Notes under the pieces: generated by a model
Seen by the model: the letters and a program-made list of their open reading frames with translations, nothing else
The model's database searches: none
Told to the model about the DNA's origin: nothing
Part shown: positions 1-11,400 of the stretch, piece after piece
Numbering within the stretch: the first letter of the stretch is position 1
How the letters are laid out: each line of letters opens with the position of its first letter
Made by a program: the position numbers and the translations under genes
Assembly: GCF_028596125.1 (NCBI RefSeq)
Contig: NZ_CP117229.1
Coordinates: forward strand, 418,001 to 482,000
DNA from: Listeria innocua
GTDB lineage: Bacteria; Bacillota; Bacilli; Lactobacillales; Listeriaceae
DNA: 64,000 nucleotides
Direction: 5' to 3'

Positions 1-2190
1 ACTTTACTTGAGCATGCTGGCTTTGATAATGTGATTTTCTGGCGTGGGATTCATCTTGGTGAACATGTTGCGTCTCCGTATTTTAAATGGCAAGGACTTG
101 GCGAAGAAGCGTCTATCTATGCGATTAACATGCCACAAGGATACGGCACAGGGATGCTTCTGGAACCAACTTCGGCATACGTGGATGGGCGCCTTGATCC
201 AGCGATTGATTTTATCGAAAAATATAGTAAAACGACCGAAGTATTAATTCCATCTGGAAACGATCAGCTGAATATTATTAGCAATTTTGCCGAGAAATTA
301 GCAGAAATCAACAAGATGGGACGCCATGATTATCAACTTAGCACCTATCAAGATTTTATTCAATATGTAAAAGAGTTACCAGATTTAGAAGAATATCGCG
401 GCGAATTCAGAAGTCCGGTGCTTGCGCGAGTGCATAAAACCATTGGCTCCAGCCGAATGAATATTAAGCTAAAAAGCGCGTCACTCGAGCAAAAACTGCT
501 AACACGTATTGAGCCACTTCTTGTTATTGCTAAAGCATCTGGAATTGCCATTAGCGAACGGTTACTAATGCATACGTGGAAGAAACTCCTAGAAGGTCAA
601 GCGCACGATAGCTTGGCGGGCTGCGTTTCTGATCCAGTTGCCGAAGATATTTTGCACCGGATGAAAGAAGCTGACGAACTATGCGATAGTATTGAAAACA
701 CGATTGTGAAAAAAATTGCTGATGATTTGTCACTTGCCGCGAACGAAATTATCATTTTTAATACGGATTTACATGATTTTGACGGATATAAAGAAATACA
801 AGTAGTAACTGAGCATAAAAACATCCATTTCCCAGCGTTTCCGGACGCAACGATTGTCCAAGAAGAGTTCATTCCATCGCGCGAAAATGTGCTAGAAGAA
901 ACACCAGCCGGAAACCGGTTTATTGAAGAACCTGGCTACTATGTGCTTCAAGTGCGCGTCAAAGTGGAGCTTCCAGGCCTTGGTTACCGCGTGATTGCTT
1001 TTGAGGAGAATGACCGCGAACTGGATTCGATGATTGCTTCCAATGATGTGGCAATCACGAATGATTTCTACAAAATCACTTTTGAAAATGGCGAAATTGT
1101 TCTTGAAAAACCAAACGGCGAACGCCTGACTTCTTTCATTACGCTAGAGGATGACGTGAATGCAGGTGATACGTATGATTATTCACCACTAGCTGGGGAT
1201 GTTGCAGAGCTGTTCACTTTTTCCACAGCAAATACAGAGAAATCGAGTGAAGTCGAACGTTTAATTTTAACAGGAAAAAGCGATTTCCCGCTTGATCGTT
1301 TGACGAAAGAAGGGCACGGCGACCTGCAAATCAAACTCATTTTAGAGGTGAAAAAAGGTAGCGAACTGCTGGATGTTAAAGTTGAAGTAGATAACCAAAT
1401 TAAAAATCACCGTCTACGCTTAAAAGTAAACACAGGTGTGAAAACAGACTACAATATCGCCTCACTTCCATTCGGATATATCGAGAGAAAACCAGTTGTA
1501 CCAGCGAATTGGCAAGAAACATATAGCGAAATGCCAATCGACATCGAACCACTGGAACAAAGCGTGACGCTAACAAATGAAGCAGAAAGTTGTACCATTT
1601 TCACACAGGGCGTTAAAGAATACCAGCAATTGGATCAACATTTAGCGCTGACATTACTCGCAACAACCGGACAACTCGGAAAACCTGACTTAGCTTACCG
1701 TCCAGGCCGAGCATCAGGCGACACAACGAAAAAAGGTCACGTGCTCATCGAAACAGAAGGTGCGCAGTTACTTGGTAAACATGAATTCACACTAGCCATC
1801 TATCTTGGCGACGGAGCTTTCGATGAACATAAAACCGCTGAACGAACAAAAGCGTTCAACCAAGCAAACGTATCTTATCAACGCCAACCGTTCAATCACT
1901 TTTTACATCGCTTGGATAATAAAATCCAGAAAACAGAACGGAAATTAGGCGCGAAGCAAACATTAGGTATGTTGAATTTACCGAAAGAATACTTAGTTTC
2001 AGCGTGTCACCCGTCCTACTACACAGCAGATAAATACATCATCCGCTTGGAAAACCCAACTAACACACCACAAAAGTTGGTATTACCGGATGTGTCATTT
2101 GAGTATGTGAATGCTATCGAAGAAGTTGTCGCGAATGACAACAACACGATTCCAGCATACGGGGCTGTTACGTTGCGATTAGACTTATAA
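1..2190 (+). CDS. Glycoside hydrolase family 38 alpha-mannosidase (5' end missing)
   Basis: The reading frame is open from base 1, so the window cuts off the N-terminus, which holds most of the catalytic domain of the family. About 729 residues remain. What is visible is the end of the GH38 catalytic barrel, the helical middle domain (HTWKKLLEGQAHDSLAGC, about residue 190, a hallmark of the family's three-helix region) and the long beta-sandwich C-terminal half. The closest known type is the bacterial MngB/YbgG group, which hydrolyses mannosyl-glycerate or its 6-phosphate in the cytoplasm. No signal peptide can be judged. In Listeria this gene is normally the last of a fructose/mannose-type PTS operon, so a phosphorylated mannoside imported by that PTS is the probable substrate (inference). 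It ends in a bidirectional terminator shared with the convergent LysR gene. Confidence 0.9.
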   Translation, partial: TLLEHAGFDNVIFWRGIHLGEHVASPYFKWQGLGEEASIYAINMPQGYGTGMLLEPTSAYVDGRLDPAIDFIEKYSKTTEVLIPSGNDQLNIISNFAEKLAEINKMGRHDYQLSTYQDFIQYVKELPDLEEYRGEFRSPVLARVHKTIGSSRMNIKLKSASLEQKLLTRIEPLLVIAKASGIAISERLLMHTWKKLLEGQAHDSLAGCVSDPVAEDILHRMKEADELCDSIENTIVKKIADDLSLAANEIIIFNTDLHDFDGYKEIQVVTEHKNIHFPAFPDATIVQEEFIPSRENVLEETPAGNRFIEEPGYYVLQVRVKVELPGLGYRVIAFEENDRELDSMIASNDVAITNDFYKITFENGEIVLEKPNGERLTSFITLEDDVNAGDTYDYSPLAGDVAELFTFSTANTEKSSEVERLILTGKSDFPLDRLTKEGHGDLQIKLILEVKKGSELLDVKVEVDNQIKNHRLRLKVNTGVKTDYNIASLPFGYIERKPVVPANWQETYSEMPIDIEPLEQSVTLTNEAESCTIFTQGVKEYQQLDQHLALTLLATTGQLGKPDLAYRPGRASGDTTKKGHVLIETEGAQLLGKHEFTLAIYLGDGAFDEHKTAERTKAFNQANVSYQRQPFNHFLHRLDNKIQKTERKLGAKQTLGMLNLPKEYLVSACHPSYYTADKYIIRLENPTNTPQKLVLPDVSFEYVNAIEEVVANDNNTIPAYGAVTLRLDL

Positions 2191-2194
2191 AAAG

Positions 2195-2232
2195 AAAACT
2201 TGCTCAAAGCATTTATTTTGAGCAAGTTTTTT
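2195..2232. terminator. Bidirectional intrinsic terminator
   Basis: A 14-bp perfect inverted repeat (2195-2208 and 2217-2230) has an A-run on one side and a T-run on the other. It serves the mannosidase and also forms the 3' coding end of the convergent LysR gene, whose stop codon lies inside it. Confidence 0.85.
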
Positions 2233-3088
2233 GTATTAATCGTAAAAATTCCTTCGAAGCACTGGAGAAAGTTTGATTCTTTTTCCATACAATACTAATA
2301 CCAGCAGTTAGAGGCGGCGAAAAAGGGATAAACTTTAAGTTAGTATTTTCCGTATTGATAATACCGTCAATGCAAAGAATACTTGCGATGTTCTCCTTAG
2401 CGAGCAAAGAAGCGTTATACAGTAAATTATATCTCCCAATAACATTCAATTGTTCAAAATGCCCTCCAAGCCAACTAGCTAGCTGATTATCAATGAACGA
2501 CTGGTTTGAAACGACAATCGGATTAGCATCAATATCACTAGGAGTTACAACCACTTTTTCCGCTAAAGGATGTTTTGTATTGACTAAAATCCCCCAAGTA
2601 TCTTCTATAGTAAGTGGTAAATATTCATATTGTAGTTTTTCCGCAGGATTAATTACCAACCCAAAATCCAGTAATCCGTGCTCAATTTTTTCTAAAACAT
2701 CATCCGCATTGCCGCTATGCAATTGAAAAGTAATGTCGGGATGTTTCTCTCTCAGTTCATGTAACACGCTGCCGATAAATTCAAATCCTCTTGTTTCAGC
2801 AGCACCAATCATTATTTTTCCACTAATCGTCTCATTTTGCAGCAAATTCGAAGTAGTCAACTCCACTAAAGACAAAATTTCTTTTCCACGATTCGCTAAA
2901 TAAAGCCCATCCTCCGTCAACGTAATAGACCTATTTCCACGAATAAATAAAGTTACCCCTAGTTCTTCCTCAAGTTCCTTCAATTGTTTAGAAAGCGTTG
3001 GCTGAGAAAGATGAAGTACTTCCGCCGCTCTACTAATCGTTTTTTCACGTGCAACAGTTAAAAAATAATTCAACACACGAAGCTCCAT
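2213..3088 (-). CDS. LysR-family transcriptional regulator
   Basis: A 291-aa protein of normal LysR length. The N-terminal winged helix-turn-helix is clear (residues about 1-60: ELRVLNYFLTVAREKTISRAA..LHLSQPTLSKQLKELEEELG), followed by the periplasmic-binding-protein-like effector domain to the end. The ATG at 3088 is preferred over an in-frame GTG nine bases upstream because GGGTGG lies at proper distance before it. It is transcribed divergently from the acetyltransferase/SDR pair, which is the usual arrangement for a LysR protein and its target, so those two genes are its likely regulon (inference). The effector is unknown. Its last codons are part of the terminator hairpin shared with the mannosidase. 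Confidence 0.92.
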   Translation of the reverse strand: MELRVLNYFLTVAREKTISRAAEVLHLSQPTLSKQLKELEEELGVTLFIRGNRSITLTEDGLYLANRGKEILSLVELTTSNLLQNETISGKIMIGAAETRGFEFIGSVLHELREKHPDITFQLHSGNADDVLEKIEHGLLDFGLVINPAEKLQYEYLPLTIEDTWGILVNTKHPLAEKVVVTPSDIDANPIVVSNQSFIDNQLASWLGGHFEQLNVIGRYNLLYNASLLAKENIASILCIDGIINTENTNLKFIPFSPPLTAGISIVWKKNQTFSSASKEFLRLIQKTCSK

Positions 3089-3205
3089 TAAAACCACCCT
3101 TTCCCATAACTAAAATGAATAGTTGGATATGCTTTATAAGTATTATTCAATTATAACTTCTCCCGCTATAATTAAATAGTAAAAGGTTTTCGAGGGGGAA
3201 AGCGC

Positions 3206-3775
3206 ATGATAGAACAAGATTTACAGAAAAGACTAGTCGAACAAGAAATTCTCCAAGGGTCGGATTTGTTAGATGAAATTCACGAAGTAAAACAAAACAA
3301 TGAACAACTTATCATCGAACTAAACACCAAGTACCACACAAAAAAAGAAGTGACTAAATATCTCAGTGACATCACCGGAAAACCAGTCGATCCGTCAGTC
3401 GATGTCTCACTTCCTTTTTACAGCGACTTCGGGAAACACATTACTTTTGGGAAAAATATCTTTATCAATTTAAATGTAACTTTCGTGGATTTGGGTGGGA
3501 TTACGATTGAAGATAATGTCTTAATTGGTCCGGGAGCAAGACTTGTGACCGTCAACCATTTAGTCAGCCCTAAAAAGAGACGTGGACTGCGGGTAGCACC
3601 GATTTGTGTGAAGAAAAACGCCTGGATTGGTGCAAACGCAACGATATTGTCAGGTGTAACAATCGGCGAAAATGCCATCGTTGCTGCGGATGCTACCGTC
3701 ACAAAAGACGTCCCAGCAAACGTCATCGTCGCCGGAAGCCCAGCCAAACAAATCCGTAAAATTATCGAGGAATAA
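3206..3775 (+). CDS. Left-handed beta-helix (hexapeptide repeat) acetyltransferase
   Basis: 189 aa. A short helical N-terminal maltose-acetyltransferase-like segment (residues about 5-55) is followed by hexapeptide repeats from about residue 80 to 185 ([63 protein letters not shown]). The catalytic histidine of the family is probably in VNHLVSP. Such enzymes move an acetyl group from acetyl-CoA to a sugar or other small hydroxylated acceptor and work as trimers; the acceptor cannot be read from sequence. The start has a strong GAGGGGGA ribosome site. The gene is 13 bp ahead of the SDR gene and probably co-transcribed with it. Confidence 0.9.
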   Translation: MIEQDLQKRLVEQEILQGSDLLDEIHEVKQNNEQLIIELNTKYHTKKEVTKYLSDITGKPVDPSVDVSLPFYSDFGKHITFGKNIFINLNVTFVDLGGITIEDNVLIGPGARLVTVNHLVSPKKRRGLRVAPICVKKNAWIGANATILSGVTIGENAIVAADATVTKDVPANVIVAGSPAKQIRKIIEE

Positions 3776-3788
3776 GGAGAGATAGCAA

Positions 3789-4535
3789 ATGACAATCAAA
3801 AATAAAGTAATTATTATAACCGGAGCATCATCCGGAATTGGTGAAGCAACAGCCATACTTTTAGCCGAAAAAGGGGCGAAGTTAGTTCTTGCTGCTCGTC
3901 GCGTGGAAAAACTGGAAAAAATTGTCCAAACCATTAAAGCGAGTTCAGGTGAAGCAATTTTTGCCAAAACGGATGTAACAAAACGCGAAGATAATAAGAA
4001 ATTAGTTGAATTAGCGATTGAAAGATACGGAAAAGTAGATGCAATCTTTTTAAATGCGGGAATCATGCCAAACTCGCCATTATCCGCTTTAAAAGAAGAC
4101 GAATGGGAGCAAATGATTGATATTAATATTAAAGGCGTACTGAATGGAATTGCGGCTGTTCTACCTTCTTTCATCGCCCAAAAATCAGGTCATATCATCG
4201 CTACTTCATCTGTTGCAGGATTAAAAGCATATCCCGGCGGTGCGGTTTATGGTGCGACTAAATGGGCAGTCCGCGATTTAATGGAAGTATTACGAATGGA
4301 GTCAGCCCAAGAAGGCACCAATATCCGCACAGCGACCATTTATCCAGCAGCTATCAATACGGAATTACTAGAAACAATCACGGATAAAGAAACCGAACAA
4401 GGAATGACGAACCTCTACAAACAATATGGCGTCACACCAGACCGAATCGCCAGCATCGTCGCCTATGCCATTGACCAACCCGAAGACATCAACGTAAACG
4501 AATTCACAGTCGGACCAACGACCCAGCCATGGTAA
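3789..4535 (+). CDS. Short-chain dehydrogenase/reductase (SDR)
   Basis: 248 aa, classical SDR length. The nucleotide-binding motif TGASSGIGE is at about residue 11, NAG at about 90 (LNAGIMPNS), and the catalytic Ser-Tyr-Lys set is in ATSSVAGL...YGATKWAV (about residues 138-160). AARR after the second strand suggests NADP(H) preference. It belongs to the YdfG/clavulanate-dehydrogenase-like oxidoreductases with unknown physiological substrate. It shares an operon with the acetyltransferase upstream and ends in an intrinsic terminator at once. In L. monocytogenes EGD-e the equivalent gene borders inlA (from memory), which makes its 3' end the left edge of the variable region in this genome. Confidence 0.92.
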   Translation: MTIKNKVIIITGASSGIGEATAILLAEKGAKLVLAARRVEKLEKIVQTIKASSGEAIFAKTDVTKREDNKKLVELAIERYGKVDAIFLNAGIMPNSPLSALKEDEWEQMIDINIKGVLNGIAAVLPSFIAQKSGHIIATSSVAGLKAYPGGAVYGATKWAVRDLMEVLRMESAQEGTNIRTATIYPAAINTELLETITDKETEQGMTNLYKQYGVTPDRIASIVAYAIDQPEDINVNEFTVGPTTQPW

Positions 4536-4540
4536 ATAGA

Positions 4541-4581
4541 AAAGCCTTGAACTGATTGATTATTCGTTCAAGGCTTTTTTT
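4541..4581 (+). terminator. Intrinsic terminator of the acetyltransferase-SDR unit
   Basis: Arms 4541-4552 and 4566-4577 are perfectly complementary over 12 bp and followed by a T-run. Confidence 0.85.
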
Positions 4582-4585
4582 GGTA

Positions 4586-4614
4586 TTGCAGGAGCTGGTT
4601 AAACATGGTATCTT
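4586..4614 (+). promoter_or_regulatory. Putative sigma-A promoter with a cre-like element just downstream
   Basis: TTGCAG (4586-4591) and TATCTT (4609-4614) are separated by 17 bp. Directly after it, 4618-4631 reads TGAAAGCGCTTAAA, one mismatch from the TGWAANCGNTNWCA catabolite-responsive element, at about the +5 to +20 position. This would suit CcpA road-block repression of the 169-aa gene. The promoter is weak in consensus terms. Confidence 0.4.
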
Positions 4615-4646
4615 AAATTGAAAGCGCTTAAAAAGGAGATGACCCA

Positions 4647-5156
4647 ATGAACCGTAAACAATTAGAACAATTAGACCAAAAGTGCCTTTATGAAGTATAT
4701 GATGACGAGCAAGAAACAAATGATTTTCGTGTGGGATATATCAGAGCTATTTTTGATTCGTTCATTATATTGGAAAAATACCATACTAGAGTGGGATTTG
4801 ATGGTTTTGCACTCGTAGCAAATGAAGCTATTTTTAAAGTTCAACAAGATACTCAATATCTGAAGCCATATCAAAATTTAAACCGCCCCCAGGAACAAAT
4901 ACCTGAATTAAGTGAGGACGGCGACACACTATTGAATTTTCTTGAATGGACGAAAAAGAACAACAAATTAGTGGAAATAATGACTGTCTGGGATGAGCTA
5001 ATTATCGGGACAATAGAAACGATTGAAGAGAATTTAGTGATGCTTAATACCGTTGCACCAGAAGAATTTCAATCTGACGGGAAATGCTTTATAGAATGCG
5101 ACAATATTGTTGATATTTGTATTGATACAGCGCGACTGAAATTTATTACTACTTAA
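4647..5156 (+). CDS. Small two-repeat protein, paralogue of the one downstream of wapA
   Basis: 169 aa, no signal peptide or membrane segment, acidic. Function not recognised. It aligns along its length with the 184-aa protein at 12526-13080: both have a first module with GYIxA(I/V), then GF/GY..G, then xIxxDTxxLK, and a second module with V/F.I...DE..IG.I...... ending in a DGxCxI...DI line. Each protein looks like two tandem copies of one about 60-residue beta-rich module. The two genes bracket wapA, so a role tied to that locus (immunity or accessory) is possible but unproven. It has its own promoter and an AAGGAG ribosome site. Confidence 0.75.
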   Translation: MNRKQLEQLDQKCLYEVYDDEQETNDFRVGYIRAIFDSFIILEKYHTRVGFDGFALVANEAIFKVQQDTQYLKPYQNLNRPQEQIPELSEDGDTLLNFLEWTKKNNKLVEIMTVWDELIIGTIETIEENLVMLNTVAPEEFQSDGKCFIECDNIVDICIDTARLKFITT

Positions 5157-5238
5157 CGTTAATTATAATTAAGAAAATTAATAATTCAAATAAAAAGTAA
5201 AAAAATTACAATTCTGTTCACCAAAAAAGAAAAATACA

Positions 5239-5303
5239 TGCTATAATAATTTTGTAATATTAAGAAAAGGACCAGTTTTATTTCAATTAAAACTGGTCCT
5301 TTT
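5239..5303 (+). promoter_or_regulatory. Extended -10 promoter followed at once by a 16-bp hairpin (wapA leader)
   Basis: TG-C-TATAAT (5239-5247) is an extended -10 element without an obvious -35. Transcription would begin near 5254. A perfect 16-bp inverted repeat, 5265-5280 and 5288-5303, begins about ten bases into the transcript and ends in TTTT, as in L-shaped intrinsic terminators. No second promoter is apparent between the hairpin and wapA at 5410, so the hairpin may attenuate wapA. Alternatively it is just the terminator of the 169-aa gene. Confidence 0.5.
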
Positions 5304-5409
5304 CTAGAAAGAGAGGGCAGTGAGGTAGATAACGGGAGATAGAAAAAGAAATAAAAGGTAAGGCATCGACATCGAATGAAATTACATTAAAAGAGGGAGA
5401 GCTTGACAC

Positions 5410-8400
5410 ATGAAAATACATGCAAAAGCAAAAAATGTACTAGTGAGCTTGATAGCATTTATGTTATTCTTTTCACTATTGCCTGGTTATGCACCATTAG
5501 CGGAAGATTCACCTGTAGGAGTGGATGCGCCAGACAAGAAAGCGGGAGAACAAGCACCAACAGAAGTTAAAGAAGAACGAACAGAAAATGAAGTGGTTTT
5601 TGATAACCACGACGGGAGCTTTACAAAACAAATCTTTGCGGATCCTATCAATATGGAAGTTGACGGGGATATGAAGCGCATCGATGCGAATGTGGAGAAA
5701 GAAGCAGATTCTGACATGATTGTTCCAAAACAAACCCCATTAGAATTAGGCTTCTTAGAAAAAATGGAAGACGGGGCATATCAGAAACTAACAAAAGCTG
5801 GCGCAGAAGTTACTTTTCGCTTAAAAGGAGCACGTACAGGCGAGAATGAACAAGCAGTAACAGACCAACCAGCGACCTACAAAGAAAATGAAGTTACTTA
5901 TGAAAACGTATTTCCTAAAACAGATCTAAGGCATTTAACTTTTCCACAATCAGTTAAAGAAGACTTAGTACTACAGGAACCAAATCAAGTAGATACGTAT
6001 GTTTATCAAATTGAAACAAAACTAGATTTAGAACTAGCGGAGAATGGCGATGTGCTATTCAAAAATAAATCCGACGAAACAATGTATACGCTTCCAAAAC
6101 CAGTCATGACAGATTCCAATGTCGGCACTGAAACCGGGGAAGCGGCACAATCCGAAAATGTTTCCTTTAAAGTGAAACAACTGACCAAAACAGTGTATGA
6201 ACTACAACTAAAAGTAGATACAGAATGGCTAAATGATGACGCTCGCGAGTACCCTGTCTATATTGATCCATCTGTTCGTTTAGATAAAATTTATAATGCC
6301 AATATTAATTCGGCTAAACCAACCGAAACAAATATTGGTAGTAAGCTATGGGATTCTGGTCAAAATGCTTATACGTTAAAACTCGGTAAATGGGACAATT
6401 CAACAGGAAATAATGCCGCTTTTTTAAAAATGGATACATCTACTTTAAATAAAGCGACTATTTCTAAAGCAACATTGAAAGTCTATAACATTTGGCATAT
6501 GTCCCCAACGGTTAAAAATGATCTTTGGTATTACGAGGCAAATGCAAAATGGTCTCCGTGGCAAGTGACTTGGAATACAGTGCCACCTGTAACGAGATTA
6601 GGGAGTGTTAACGTTGGTCGTGGTGAGTGGGCGAACTTAGACGTAACCAAAACTGTCCAAGCATGGGCAAGTGGCTCACGAGTGAACAACGGTTTTCGCT
6701 TAGGTACTAACATTAACAAAAACTATTGGAAAAAAGTTGTAGCAAGTGAAAACAATAAAAATTATCCCTATTTGGAAGTGAATTATACGTACGCACAACC
6801 AGAAAAACCAACCGTGAAAACAAGTTCAAACGGTGTTGGAACTGGAACAGGATACATGGATTTATCTTGGAAAGCGGTTCCTGGTGCGACTAGTTATAAT
6901 ATTGTTATTTCTAATGGATATAAATACGAATATTTTAATACAAAAAGTACAGCAACCACTTGGAGTACCAAAGGAAAGAAAATTTTCCCAACAAATGACG
7001 AAATTGCTAAAGGAGAATTTGAATTCCATCATGATGGCAAAGGAACCGACTTCGCTCTTGATCCGCGAGCGCAATATGAAAATGCCTTTCAAGCCGGAAG
7101 TACTTTTGGACTTCGTAATTTAACACGCTATTTATTCAGAGTACAAGCCGTTTTCCCGGGTGGAGAAAGTCCGAATTCCGACTTAGTATTCGCCTACATG
7201 CCAATCGAGAAACCACAAGCTCCTGTTGCAAAAGCGTATTCTAACTTGGCACATAAAGAAACAGGATACGTGGAACTTAACTGGGAAAAGAGCCCAATGG
7301 CAGATGGGTATAAAGTACTTGTCTTTAATGGGAAAGCCTACGAAGAATACGATGTCGGCGCAGAAACAAAGTGGACGACACAAAACAAAGGTATTTGGCC
7401 AACCAAAGAAGAAATTGCTGAAGGGAAATACGCTCTACACCATGACGGAAAAGGCGCAGAACTCGCAAAAGACCCTTCCCCAGTGTATACCAATTCTGGC
7501 GGAAATTATAAAGAGCGCACAAACTACTGGTTCCGCGTTATCGCTTATCAAAAAGCAGGAAATAACACAACTAGCGTGCAATCAGAACCAGCCACACCAT
7601 CTATTCCAGAGGCACTCAATAAACAACTAGGAATGGTTGATTACTGGACAAGTGTGCCAGTTCGTGGCGGCGAAGTGAATGCTACAAACGGAAACTTTTT
7701 ATTCCATGAAACAGATTTCAACTTAGAAGGGCGCGGTCCAAGCATTAATGTTAACCGTACATTTAATAGCCAAGATGATGCAACTGGCATTTTCGGTAAA
7801 GGCTGGACAAGTACGCTCGAAGAAAAACTCGTAGAAGAAGAAAACGGTAATATCGTTTGGGTGGAATCGGACAAGAAAATCCATCGTTTCACAAAAAAAG
7901 GCGATAAATACGAAGCTCCACCAGGCATTTACTCCGAGATTACTAAAAACGCAGATGGCTATTTGAAAATAGAAGAAGATAAGTCAGAAACACGCTTTTT
8001 AGTTGATGGACGATTAAAATCCGAAAAAGACACAAAAGGTAACGAATTAACATACGAATATACTGACGGCAAACTCACAAGCTTGCGCGACGCTTCCGGA
8101 CGTACCGTTACTCTCACGTATGAAGGCGAGCTCGTAAAAGAACTTGTCGGACCAGAAGACCGTAAAATCAGCTACACGTATAATGACAAACAGGAGCTAA
8201 TCAGTTCATCCACAGCCCGCGGAAAATTATATCGCTACGGCTACACAGATGGCTTATTAACCTCGATTTACGATCCAAAACATACAGAAGAAAAACCATA
8301 CGAAACAACTTTTGCCTATGAAGAAGAAAAATTAACAGAAATAACCGATCCAGTCGGCAAAAAAACAACACTTTCTTATGACAAAGCAGAACAACAAACT

Positions 8401-11400
8401 ACTTTAACAAACGAGAAAAAGAAGAAAACCATTTATTCCTACAATGATGCTGGAAATCCAAAGAAAGAAATTGTAGATGCAGATGGTCTCAAACTCACAA
8501 CGACCTACACGTATGAATCAAATAACTTAGTAAAAGAAGTGAATCCTAAGGGACAAGAAGAAACGTACGCTTACGATGCAGATGGTAATATTACGAAAGC
8601 GACAGATGCATACGGAACAGAATCATACACTTACAATGATAATAACGATGTAACGAGCTCAACCGATACAGAAGGACGAAAAACAACCGTTACTTATGAC
8701 GGAGCAGATGCGGTATCAGAAACACTTGCGACAGAATCCCAAGTATCCTCTGTAACACAGTATGATGCCTATGGAAACCCAATTCGCGGTAGTGGCGAAC
8801 TTTCTTCCGGCGGTAACTTACTTCAAAACAGCGGCTTTGAAAAAGGAGCAGGAGTTTCCAACTGGACACTGATTCAATCTGATGCAAAAGGAAGCATGAC
8901 ATTCGATAACACACAGTCAGCTCCAGGAGCACTTGGCGGCAGCGGTTCCGTTAAACTAACGAGTGAAGCAAATTCTACCGTAAAAGGCTATTCATCCGTT
9001 ACCCAACGCGTCGATGTAGAACCAGAAACCACGTATACATTTAGCGCCTGGATTAAAACATCCGGAATGACAAACGCCGATGCACTTCTCATTGGCCGTT
9101 TACAAGATGCGAATGCAAAAGACGTTACCGATGCCGGCGTATGGCAATCCAACCGCGCCACATCGATCAAAAAGAACGGCGACTGGGTAAAACGCCAACT
9201 AACCTTTAAAACATCTAAAAACACGCGCCAAGTCTTGCTTTATTTGGACAACGAACAACCAGCTCCACATAAAGGAAAAGGAACGATTTGGTACGATAAT
9301 GTTCAATTTGAAAAAGGCAGTGTTGCTTCCAGTTACAACCCAGTAGTCAATAACAGCTTTGAAAATCATAATGGAACACTTCCGACTGGCTGGATGCGTA
9401 CAGGCAATACCGCGCTGACACAAGCAAAAGTAGTCGATAATCAAAGCCACAGCGGTGATAGCGCCGTTTACTTCGAGCGAAAAGCAACAAGTGAAGCTTA
9501 CACGCATATTGTCCAAGATGTACCCGTAAATCAAAAAGAAGCCAAAGCATTAACAATTTCCGCACTATCCAAATCAGAAGACGCCAAAGCAAACGGTTCT
9601 GTTGCAACGATGTCGAACGATTATTCGGTATGGGGCACAGTATATTATCAAGATGGCACAACTTCTTCTGTACAAGGTCAATTCCCACTCGGAACGAACG
9701 ACTGGAACCGAAGTGCTGTAGTTGTTAAACCGACCAAGCCAGTCAAAATGATTAAAGTTTACACCATGTTCCGCAATGGTTTAACCGGAAAAGCTTGGTT
9801 TGACGATGTACGTGTCATAGAAGGCGAAGTATTAACAAAAAATGAATATGACGCTTCCGGAAACTATGTAACAGCTAGCTATGACGAAGAAGGCCGCAAA
9901 ATCAGCTTCACTTACGATATTTACGGCAATAAAACATCCGAAACAGACGAAAAAGGCAACAAAAAAACTTTAACTTATGATGCAGACAACGCACTTATAG
10001 ACACCAAACTAGCGAACGGCACATCCGTAGCCTATAAGTACGACGACAATGGCAACACCACCGAAAAAAATGTCACTGCATCTGGCAAAACGCAAAAAAA
10101 CATCTATGAATATGACGTAGATAACAAAATTACCGCATTTACCGACGCACTCAATCGCACAATCAAGTACGAATACGATGCAGCCGGTAATGAAACAAAA
10201 GCAATCATGCCAAATGGTCGCGTAACCGAAAGCACATACGATTCCGCTGACCGCATGGACGGGATTAAATGGAATGATAAACTAGCATTTAAATTCCAAT
10301 ACGATCCAAACGGCAACCAAACAAAAGTAACCGACGAAATTAACAGCATCGTAACCGACAAAACCTACGACGATGCCAACCGAATCACCAAAGTAGCCGA
10401 ACGAGGTGGCGACGTAAGCTACACTTACAAAGACAAACCAACAAAAGACAACAAAGGGAAAACAGACAAAGTCGGCGAAGTAGCCATTAACCACGGCGAC
10501 TACACAGCAAAAACAAGCTACACATACAACGACTTAGACCGGAATACCCGCGTAAACGACGGAAGCAAAAACGCCTATTTCGAGTTTGACGAATTTGGAA
10601 ACATCAACGTCTACACAGCAGGAAACGGCACCGCAGCCAACTACACCTACGATAGTACCCAAAAAGTCACCAACGCAGCTATTAGTAGCGCAAGCGGCAC
10701 CCAAATTTTAGACGAAAACTACACCTATGACGCAGCAAGCAACCGTACAAGCATCGACAACAAACAAGACGGAAAAACAACCTACGAATACGATGCAGTC
10801 AACCAACTAACCAAGGAAACACTACCAGACGGCACCGTAAAAGCATACACATACGATGGCTTCGGAAACCGCACACAAGTAGCAATCAGCGGAAGCGAGA
10901 CAAAAACAATTGCCGCAAGTTATAATGATGGTAATCAACTGGTTTCGTGGAACGGAGAAGCGCTGACGTATGACGCCAATGGTAACCGTACAAGCGATGG
11001 CAAGTACACGTATACATGGGATACCGGCGACCGTTTAAGCAGCATCACGAAAAAAGGTGAGAGCGAGCCGTTTACGAGTTATACGTACGATGATGATAAC
11101 CGCCGCTTGTCGAAAACAGTCGATGGCGTGACGACGAATTATCATTATGATGGCGATAGTATTGATGTTCTGTATGAAACTGATGGTGATGGAAAAGTAG
11201 TTCGTCAGTATGTTTATTCGGATGATAATGTTCGTTTAGCGATGAAGATGAATGGCAAAACCCTCTATTATCACTATAATGCGCATGGCGACGTAATTGC
11301 ACTCACAGATGAAGCAGGTAAAATTGTCGCGGAATATGCTTATGATGCTTGGGGAAATGTGCTGAAAAACACTGCCTCTACAGAAGAAGCCAAAGCGAAT

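Noticed and set aside
5153-5162. TTAACGTTAA, reminiscent of a PrfA box at the former inlA position
   Set aside because: A PrfA box is 14 bp with TTAACA-NN-TGTTAA. This is only a 10-bp palindrome without the spacer, and it overlaps the stop codon of the 169-aa gene.
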